DNA of 64,000 bases from Eriocheir sinensis (taxonomy: Eukaryota > Arthropoda > Malacostraca > Decapoda > Varunidae). The stretch is taken from the NCBI RefSeq assembly GCF_024679095.1, contig NW_026111747.1, forward strand, positions 248,001 through 312,000, written 5' to 3'. Of the stretch, positions 48,481 to 64,000 are shown in pieces; the first letter of the stretch is position 1, and the number at the start of each line of letters is the position of its first letter. The notes beneath the pieces are model-generated. The model was given only the letters and a program-made list of their open reading frames with translations. It was not told where the DNA came from and ran no database searches. Position numbers and translations under genes: made by a program.

Positions 48481-51400
48481 GTATATCTATTTATTTTAAT
48501 ACAAAATCAAATATTTTATGTTTTTTCGTATATCTATTTTTATAAAAAAAAAGCGTTATTTTATGGGTATTTTGCATCTTAATTTTCATACAAATTTATA
48601 TTATTTTATTAATATTTTCTGTATTTATTTTGATACGATTTTACATTATTTTATTTGTGTTTTGTATATATTTTTTATACATATTTACATTATTTAATGT
48701 GTTTTTTGTATATATATTTGATACATATTTACGTTATTTCAAGTTATTTTATGTGTATTTGTTTATATATTTTGACACAAATTTACAATATTTTATGGGC
48801 ATTTTGTATATATATTTCAAAAGAAATTTACCTAGCTTTATATGTATTTTGAATATCTATTTTCATACAAACTCAAATTATTTTTATGTATTTTTTTATA
48901 TATTTCAATTCAAATTTTAGTTATGTTATGTGTATTTTGTAAATCTATTTTCATTCAAATATATATTATTTTATTGGTATTTTGTTGATTTATATGGATA
49001 CGAATTTACATTATTTTATATGTACTTTGTATATATATTTTTATACGCATTTACATTATTTAATATTTATTTTGAATATATAATTTTATACAAATTCATG
49101 GTATTTTATGTGTATTTGTATATATATTTTCATATAAATTTACATTATTTTATGGGTGTTTTGTACATATATTTCATTACAAAATTACCTTATTTTATGT
49201 TTATTATGTATGTGTATTTTGTACATTTATATTTATACAAATACACATTCTTTTATTGGTATTTTGTTTATTTATTTTGTTTCGAATTTACATTATTTTA
49301 TGTGTATTTTGTTTACATTTTTTATACGTATTTACTTAATTTTATGTGTATTTTGTATATATATTTTTATAGAAATCTACGTTATTTTATGTGTATTCGT
49401 ATATATATTTTGAAACAACATTACATTGTTTTATATGTATTTTTGCATATCTCTTTCAATAGAAGTTTACCTTATTGTATGTGCATTTTGTATATTTATT
49501 TCAATACAAATTTAAATATTTTATATGTATTTTGGAATATATATTTTTATAAGAAATGCGCTATTTGATGGGAGTTTTGCATCTTTATTTTCATACAAAT
49601 TTACATTATTTTATTAATATTCGGTGTATTTATTTTGATACGATTTTACATTATTCTATTTGTTTTTTGTATATACTTTTTTATACATATTTACATTATT
49701 TAATGTGTATCTTGCATATATATTTTATACAAATTTATTATCTATTATCTATTTTTATACAAATACACATTCTTTTCATGATATTTTGTTAATTTATTTT
49801 GAAGCGAATTTACATTATTTGATATGTTTTTTGTATATATATTTTTATACGTATTTACATAATTTCATATGTATTTTGTATATATATTTCTATAGAAATC
49901 TACATTATTTTATGTGTATTTGTATATATATTTTGAAAAAAATTTACATTGTTTTATATGTATTTTTGAATATCTCTTTTAATTGAAAATTTACCTTACT
50001 GTATATGCATTTTGTATATTTATTTCAATTCAAATTTAAATATTTTACGTGTATTTTGGTATATATATTTTTATAAAAAATGCGATAATTTTTGGGAATT
50101 TTGCATCTTTATTTTCATACAAATTTACATTATTTTATTGATATTCTGTGTATTTATTTTGATACGATTTTACATTATTCTATTTGTTTTTTGTATATAT
50201 TTTTTATACACATTTACATTATTTAATGTGTATCTTGCATATATATTTTATACAAATTTACGTTATTTTAAGTGTATTTGTTTATATATTTTCATTCAAA
50301 TTTACATTATTTGATGTGTATTTTGTATATGTATTTCAATACAAATTTACCCAATTTTATGTGTATTTTGTAAATTTCTTTTCAAACAAATTTAAATTAT
50401 TTTTGTGTATTTTTGTATATAGTTTTATACAAATTTAGGTTATTTTATGTACGCATATACATTATTTAGTGTGTGTTTTGTATATATTTTTTTATGCAAA
50501 TTTACTTTATTTTATGTGCATTTTTGTACATATATTTTTTATAGAAATTTGCGTTATTTGTATATGTTTTCTCACACAAATTTACATTATTTTATTGCTA
50601 TTTTGTTTATTTATTTTGATACGAATTACATGATTATATGTGTATTTTGTACATATTTTTTATACGTATTTACATTACTTAATGTGTATTTTGTTTATAT
50701 ATTTTTAAACAAATCTACGTTATTATATGTATTTGTATAAATATTTTGATACAGATTTACATTATTTTATGTATTTTGTATGTACATTTCAATTCAAATT
50801 TAGCTTATTTTAGCTGTATTTTGTATATATATTTTCATACAAATTTAATAACTTCCGTGTATTTTTGTATATAGTTTTATACAAATTTACGATATTTTAT
50901 GTGTATTTTGTATATTTATATTTATACAAATACACTTTCCTTTACTGGTATTTTGTTTATTTATTTTGATACGATTTTTATGTGTATTTTGTATTCATTT
51001 TTTTATACGTATTTACTTCATTTTATGTGTATTTTGTATATATTTTTATAGAAATCAACGTTATTTTATGTGTATTCGTATATATATTTTGAAACAAATT
51101 TACATTGTTTTATATGTATTTTGCATATCTATTTCAATACAAATTTACCTTACAGTATGTGCATTTTTTATATTTATTTTAATACAAATTTTAATATTTT
51201 ATGTGTATTTTGGTATATATATTTTATAAAAAATGCGTTATTTTATGGCTATTTTGCATCTTTATTTTCATACAAATTTACATTATTTTATTAATATTCT
51301 GTGCATTTATTTTGATACGATTTTACATTATTCTATTTGTGTTTTGTATATATTTTTTTATACATATTTACATAATTTAATTAGTATTTTGTATATATAT

Positions 51401-51700
51401 TTGATACAAATTTACGTTATTTTAAGTGTATATGTTTATATATTTTCATTCAAACTTCAATTATTTTATGTATGTTTTGTATATGTATTTCAATACAAAT
51501 TTACCTAATTTTATGTGTATTTTGTATATTTATTTTCATACAAATTTAAATTATTTTTGTGTATTTTTGTATATAGTTTTATACAAACTTAGGTTATTTT
51601 ATGAGTAATTTGTATATCTATTTTCATACAAATACACATTCTTTTATTGATATTTTGTTTATTTATTTTGACGAGAATTTAAATTATTTAATGTGTATTT
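48481..51700 (+). repeat. 45-bp satellite array, block 40 (+)
   Basis: Forward monomers. To about 49,530 it is the reverse complement of block 8, and 48,760-49,550 also matches 57,310-58,095. From 50,060 it is the second copy of 40,740 onward. Confidence 0.86.
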
Positions 51701-51782
51701 TACGAAAATTTGTATGAAAATATATAAAAAAATAAACAAAAATAATTTCAATTTGTATGAAAATAAATATACAAAATAAACA
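51701..51782 (-). repeat. 45-bp satellite array, block 41 (-)
   Basis: Duplicate of the 82-bp reverse patch at 42,378-42,459, with the same two junctions. Confidence 0.85.
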
Positions 51783-54292
51783 TGTATTTTGTATATCTAT
51801 TTTCACACAAATTTAATTACTTTTGTGTATTTTTGCATATAGTTTTATAAAAATTTACGTTATTTTATTTGTATTTTGTATATTTATATTTATACAATAC
51901 ACATTCTTTTATTAGTATTTTGTTTATTTATTTTGATACGAGTTTACATTATTTTATGTGTATTTTGTATACCTTTTTTTATACGCATTTACTTCATTTT
52001 ATGTGTATTTTGTATATTTATTTTCATAGAAATCTACGTTATTTTATGTGTATTCGTATATATATTTTGAAAAAAATTTACATGGTTTTATATGTTTTTT
52101 GCATATCTTTTTCAATACAAATTTACCTTATTGTATGTGCATTTTGTATGTTTATTTTAATACAAATTCAAATATTTTATGTGTGTCTTGGTATAAATAT
52201 TTTTATAAAAAATGCGTTATTTTATGGGTATTTTGCATCTTAATTTTCATACAAATTTACATTATTTTATTAATATTCTGTGTATTTATTTTGATACGAT
52301 TTTATATTATTCTATTTGTGTTTTGTATATATTTTTTTATACATATTTACATTATTTATGTGTATTTTTTATATATATTTTTTTACAAATCTACGTTATT
52401 TTAAGTGTATTTCTTTATATATTTTCATTCAAATTTACATTATTTTATATGTATTTTGTAAATGTATTTCAATACAAATTTACCTAATTTTATGTGTATT
52501 TTGTATATTTATTTTCATACAAATTAAAATTATTTTTTTGTATTTTTGTATATAGTTTTATACAAATTTAGGTGATTTTATGTGTATATTGTATGTCTAT
52601 TTTAATACATATACACATTCTTTTATTGATATTTTGTTTATTTATTTTGACGCGAATTTACATTATTTAATATGTATTTTATATATATTTTTTTATACGT
52701 GTTTACATCATTTGATGTGTATTTTGTATATATATTTCTATAGAAATCTACGTTGATTTATGAGTATTCGTATATAGATTTTGAAATAAATTTACACTGT
52801 TTTATGTGTATTTTGCTTATTTTTTCAATACAAATTTACCTTATTTTATATGCATTTTGTATATTAATTTTAATGCAAATTTAATTATGCTATTTGTATT
52901 TTTGTATATGTATTTTTATAAAACTATGCTTTATTTTATGGGTATTTTGCATTTTTATTTTCATACAAATTTACATTATTTTATTTATATTCTGTTTATT
53001 TTTTTTTAAACAATTTTACATTATTCTATGTGTATTTTGTATATCTATTTTTATACGTATTTACTTAATTTTATGTGAATTTTGCATTTATATTTTTATA
53101 GAAATCTACGTTTTTTATTTGTATTTTGAAACAAATTTACATTGTTTTATATGTATTTTTGCATATCTCTTCCAATACAAATTTACCTTATTGTATGTGC
53201 ATTTTGTATATTTATTTCAATACAAATTTAAATATTTTATGTGTATTTTGGTATATATATTTTTTATAAGAAATGCGCTATTTGATGGGAATTTTGCATC
53301 TTTATTTTCATACAAATTTACATTATTTTATTAATATTCGGTGTATTTATTTTGATACGATGTTACATTATTCTATTTGTTTTTTGTATATACTTTTTTA
53401 TACATATTTACATTATTTAATGTGTATCTTGCATATATATTTTATACAAATTTATTATCTATTATCTATTTTCATACAAATACACATTCTTTTCATGATA
53501 TTTTGTGTATTTATTTTGACACGAATTTACATTATTTTATATGTATTTTGTATATATATTTTTATACGTATTTACATAATTTCATATGTATTTTGTTAAT
53601 ATATTTCTATAGAAATCTACTTTATTTTATGTGTATTCGTATATATATTTTGAAACAAATTTATATTGTTTTATATGTATTTTTGAATATCTCTTTCAAT
53701 ACAAATTTACCTTACTGTATATGCATTTTGTATATTTATTTCAATACAAATTTAAATATTTTATGTGTGTTTTGGTAAATATATTTTTATAAAAAATGCG
53801 ATAATTTTTGGGAATTTTGCATCTTTATTTTCATACAAATTTACATTATTTTATTGATATTCTGTGTATTTATTTTGATACGATTTTACATTATTCTATT
53901 TGTTTTTTGTATATATATTTTTTATACACATTTACATTATTTAATGTGTATCTTGCATATATATTTTATACAAATTTACGTTATTTTAAGTGTATTTGTT
54001 TATATATTTTCATTCAAATTTACATTATTTGATGTGTATTTTGTATATGTATTTCAATACAAATTTACCTAATTTTATGTGTATTTTGTATATTTCTTTT
54101 CTAAAAAAGTTAAACTATTTTCGGTATTTTTGTATATAGTTTTATACAAATTTAGGTTATTTTATGTACGCATTTACATTATTTAGTGTGTGTTTTGTAT
54201 ATATATTTTTTTGCAAATTTACTTTATTTTATGTGCATTTTTGTACATATATTTTTATAGAAATTTGCGTTATTTGTATATGTTTTCTCATA
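51783..54292 (+). repeat. 45-bp satellite array, block 42 (+)
   Basis: Second copy of 42,460-44,455. It includes an additional short HOR cycle (about 53,273-53,796) not present in the first copy. Confidence 0.86.
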
Positions 54293-54556
54293 CATAAAAT
54301 AATGTAAATTTGTATCAAAATACTTATACAAATACACATATAATAACGTAAATTTGTATCAAAATATATAAACAAAATACACATTAAATAATGTAAATAC
54401 GTATAAAAAAATGTAAAAAATACACAAATAATCATGTAATTCGTATCAAAATAAATAGACAAAATACCAATAAAATAATGTAAATTTCTATGAGAAAACA
54501 TATACAAAATACACATAAATAACGCAAATATCAATAGAAGTATATATAATGTAATA
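54293..54556 (-). repeat. 45-bp satellite array, block 43 (-)
   Basis: Direct copy of about 27,040-27,305, including the flip back to forward orientation near 54,556. Confidence 0.83.
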
Positions 54557-54807
54557 TATTTTCATACATATTTAAAATATTTAATGTATATATTGTATAT
54601 ATATTTTATCCAAATTTACGTTATTTTATATGTATTTGTTTATATATTTTCATACAAATTTACATTATTTTATTTGAGTTTTGTATATGTATTTCAATAC
54701 AAATTTGCCTAACTTTATATGTATTTTGCATATCTGTTTTCAAACAAATTTAAATTATTCTTGTGTATTTTTTTATATATTTTACACAAATTTTAGTTAT
54801 TTATTTG

Positions 54808-54950
<143 letters not shown>

Positions 54951-55915
54951 CCTACAAATATACATTCTTTTATTGGAATTTTGTGTATTGAATTTTATAC
55001 GAATTTACATTATTTTATGTGTATTTTGTATATATTTTTTTCTACGTGTTTAAATTATTTTATGTGTATTTTATATATACATTTTCATAAAAAATTACGT
55101 TATTTTATTGTGTTTATTCGTATATATTTTGAAAGAAATTTTATACAAATTCGTTATTTTATGTGTATTTGTATATATATTTTCTACAAATTTATATTAT
55201 TTTATGTGTATTTTTTCATATAATTCATTACAAATTTACCTTATTTTATGTTTATTTTGTATATTTATTTCATTCAATTTTATATTATTCAATGTGTATA
55301 TTTGTATTTGTATTTAGGTTATTTTATGTGTGTTTTCTATATATATTTTCATCCAAAATTACATTATTTTATTGTTATTTTCTTAATTTAACTCGATACG
55401 AATTTAGATTATTTCATAGGTCTTTTGTATACATATTTTTATACTCATTTACATTATCTAATGTGTGTTTTGTATATATTTTTTTATGCAAACTAATTTT
55501 ATGTGCATTTTTGTACATATATTTTTATAGAAACTTAAAACGTTATTTTATGTGTATTTTGTATATGTTTTCTCATGCAAATTTACATTATTTAATTAGT
55601 TTTTTGTTTATTTATTTTGATACGAATGACTTGATTATTTGTGTATTTTGTAAATATTTTTTTATACGTATTTACATTACTTAATGAGTATTTTGTTTAT
55701 ATATTTTTTTACAAATTTACGTTATTATATGTGTATTTGTTAAAAATATTTTTAAACGAATTTACTTTATTTTATGTATTTTGTATATATATTTCAATTC
55801 AAATTTAGCTTATTTTGTGTGTATTTTGTATATCTATTTTCATACAAATTTAATTACTTCTGTGTATTTTTGTATATAGTTTTATACAAATTTACGTTAT
55901 TTTATGTGCATTTTG

Positions 55916-55941
55916 TATATATATATATATATATATATATA
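55916..55941. repeat. Short (TA)n tract
   Basis: A TA run of about 26 bp replacing the 'GTATATTTATATTTATAC' core of the variant that ends 'CAAATACACATTC'. Confidence 0.92.
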
Positions 55942-58416
55942 CAAATACACATTCTCTTGTGTTTTTTTATATATATTTTATACAAATTTACGTTATTTTA
56001 AATGTATTTGTTTATATATTTTCATTCAAATTTACATTATTTTAAGTGTATTTTTTATACGTATTTCAATACAAATTTACCTAATTTTATGTGTATTTTG
56101 TATATTTATTTTCATACAAATTTAAATTATTTTTGTGTATTTTTGTATATAGTTTTATACAAATTTAGGTTATTTTATGTGTATTTTCTATATCTATTTT
56201 CATACAAATACACATTCTTTTATTGATATTTTGTATATATATTTTCATACAAATTTAATTACTTCTGTGTATTTTTGTATATAGTTTTATACAAATTTAC
56301 GATATTTTATGTGTATTTTGTATATTTATATTTATACAAATACACATTCTTTTACTGGTATTTTGTTTATTTATTTTGATACGATTTTTATGTGTATTTT
56401 GTATTAATTTTTTTTATACGTATTTACTTAATTTTATGTGTACTTTGTATATATTTTTATAGAAATCTACGTTATTTTATGTGTATTCGTATATATATTT
56501 TGAAACAAATTTACTTTGTTTTATATATATTTTGAATATTTATTTCAATACAAATTTACCTTATATTATGTGCATTCTTTTTATTTATTTTAATACAAAT
56601 TTTAATATTTTATGTGTATTTTGGTATATATATTTTTATAAAAAATGCGTTATTTTATGGCTATTTTGTATCTTTATTTTCATACAAATTTATATTATTT
56701 TATTAATATTCTGTGTATTTATTTTTGATGCGATTTTACATTATTCTATTTGTGTTTTGTATATATTTTTTATACATATTTTAATGTGTATTTTGTATAT
56801 ATATATTTGATACATATCTATTTCAATATAAATTTACCTTATAGTATGTTCATTTTTTATATATATTTTAATACAAATTTTACAAATTATTTAATGTGTA
56901 TTTTGTATATATATTTTTATACGTATTTACATCATTTCATGTGTATTTTGTATATATATTTCTATAGAAATCAACGTTATTTTATGTGTATATGTATATA
57001 GATTTTTAAACAAATATACACTTTTATGTGTAATTTGCATATTTTTTCAATACAAATTTACCTTATTGTATATGCATTTTGTATATTAATTTTAATACAA
57101 ATTTAATTATTCTATGTGTATTTTTGTATATGTATTTTTATAAAAATATGCTTTATTTTATGGTTATTTTGCATCTTAATTTTTCATACAAATTTACGTT
57201 ATTTTATTGATATTCTGCTCATTCATTTTGATACGATTTGACATTATTGTATGTGTATTTTGTATATATTTTTCATACAAATTTACGTTATTTTATGTGT
57301 ATTTGTTTATATATTTTGACACAAATTTACAATATTTTATGGGTATTTTGTATATATATTTCAAAAGAAATTTACCTAGTTTTATGTGTATTTTGAATAT
57401 CTATTTTCATACAAACTCAAAATATTTTTATGTATTTTTGTATATATTTCAATACAAATTTTAGTTATGTTATGTGTATTTTGTAAATATATTTTCTTTC
57501 AAATATATATTATTTTATTGGTATTTTGTTGATTTATATTGATACGAATTTACATTATTTTATATGTACTTTGTATATATATTTTTATACGCATTTACAT
57601 TATTTAATATTTATTTTGAATATATAATTTTATACAAATTCATGGTATTTTATGTGTATTTGTATATATATTTTCATATAAATTTACATTATTTTATGTG
57701 TATTTTGTACATATATTTCATTACAAATTTACCTTATTTTATATTTATTTTGTATGTGTATTTTGTACATTTATATTTATACAAATACACATTCTTTTAT
57801 TGTTATTTTGTTTATTTATTTTGTTTCGAATTTACATTATTTTATGTGTATTTAGTTTACATTTTTTTTATACGTACTTTCTTAATTTTATGTGTATTTT
57901 GTATATATATTTTTATAGAAATCTACGTTATTTTATGTGTATTCGTATATATATTTTGAAACAAATTTACATTGTTTTATATGTATTTTTGCATATCTCT
58001 TTCAATAGAAGTTTACCTTATTGTATGTGCATTTTGTATATATATTTCAATACAAATTTAAATATTTTATGTGTATTTTGGTATATGTATTTTTATAAGA
58101 AATGCGCTATTTTATGGGAATTTTGCATCTTCATTTTCATACAAATTTACATTATTTTATTAATATTCGGTGTATTTATTTTGATACGATTTTACATTAT
58201 TCTATTTATTTTTTGTATATATTTTTTTTATACATATTTACATTATTTAATGTGTATCTTGCATATATATTTCAAAATATATATGCAAAATATATACAAA
58301 ATACACATAAAATGAAGTAAATACGTATAAAAAAAATGAATACAAAATACACATAAAATAATGTAAAATCGTATCAAAATAAATAAACAAAATACCAATA
58401 AAAGAATGTGTATTTG

Positions 58417-58580
<164 letters not shown>

Positions 58581-58685
58581 AAAAACAAAAAAAATCTAGT
58601 AAATTTCTAAAAAAATATATACATAAATACACAGATGAAAAAAAATATATTACAAAATATATATATAATAAAAATATATATATAA

Positions 58686-58689
<4 letters not shown>

Positions 58690-58719
<30 letters not shown>
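58690..58719. repeat. Short (TA)n tract
   Basis: A TA run of about 30 bp preceded by shorter TATATATA runs separated by AAA. Confidence 0.9.
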
Positions 58720-58722
<3 letters not shown>

Positions 58723-59181
58723 ATCAAAATATTTATACAAATACATATAATAACGTAGATTTGGTTAAAAATATATAAACAAAATACACATTAAGTAATG
58801 TAAATACGTATAAAAAAATATGTACAAAATACACATATAATCATGTAATTCGTGTCAAAATAAATAAACAAAATAACAATAAAATAATGTAAATTTGTAT
58901 GAGAAAACATATACAAATAACGCAAATTTCTATAAAAATAAATTTGTATAAAACTATATACAAAAATACACAAAAATAATTTAAATTTGTATAAAAAGAA
59001 ATATACAAAATACACGTACAACTAGGTAAATTTTTATTAAAATACATTTACAAAATACACATTAAATAATGTAAATTTGAATGAAAATATATAAACAAAC
59101 ACACTTAAAATAACGTAAATTTGTATAAAATATAGATGCAAGATACAGAATATCAATAAAATAATGTAAATTTGTATAAAA

Positions 59182-64000
<4,819 letters not shown>

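Overview
This window is almost entirely non-coding, very AT-rich satellite DNA from a eukaryotic nuclear genome. I found no intact gene, no recognisable tRNA, rRNA or CRISPR array, and only one island of ordinary base composition (16,475-17,113). That island is a broken Penelope-like retroelement (PLE) of the kind that carries a GIY-YIG endonuclease. This points to an animal, most likely an invertebrate; the sequence does not fix the species.

The satellite is built from a diverged monomer of about 45 bp. Each monomer reads roughly TTATTTTATGTGTATTTTG, then a short TA-rich core, then TTTT-ATACAAATTTAC. Named variants follow each other in a set order and form a higher-order repeat (HOR) of about 15-16 monomers (roughly 0.7 kb), with shorter cycles of about 0.52 kb. 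The array is cut into about 48 blocks that change strand about 46 times, so most of the window is a mosaic of head-to-head and tail-to-tail inversions. Several inversion junctions are shared, base for base or nearly so, between distant places. They therefore arose once and were copied by later direct and inverted segmental duplication (for example 40.7-44.45 kb = 50.06-54.29 kb; 31.1-33.0 kb = 33.0-34.9 kb; 1.9-3.3 kb = reverse of 19.0-20.4 kb).

Ten (TA)n tracts of about 26-250 bp are scattered through the array. Where a sister copy can be compared, the tract has grown out of the short TATATATA core of a monomer. The PLE sits between two such tracts. Paralogous copies of its surroundings at about 6.92, 32.55 and 34.45 kb lack both the tracts and the PLE, so the pre-insertion site can be read.

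The PLE remnant reads, left to right: an antisense scrap of the element's own 5' coding end; the last two thirds of the GIY-YIG endonuclease domain and the stop codon; a promoter-like region (CCAAT, TATA, initiator); a hammerhead-ribozyme-like motif overlapping an ATG; and the first 58 codons of a new reading frame that is cut off at the next (TA)n tract. The two ends form a perfect 38-bp inverted repeat. No complete protein can be made from it.

The many long open frames in the satellite encode Tyr/Ile/Phe/Cys-rich strings with a 15-residue period. They are a by-product of a stop-poor 45-bp repeat and are not annotated as genes.
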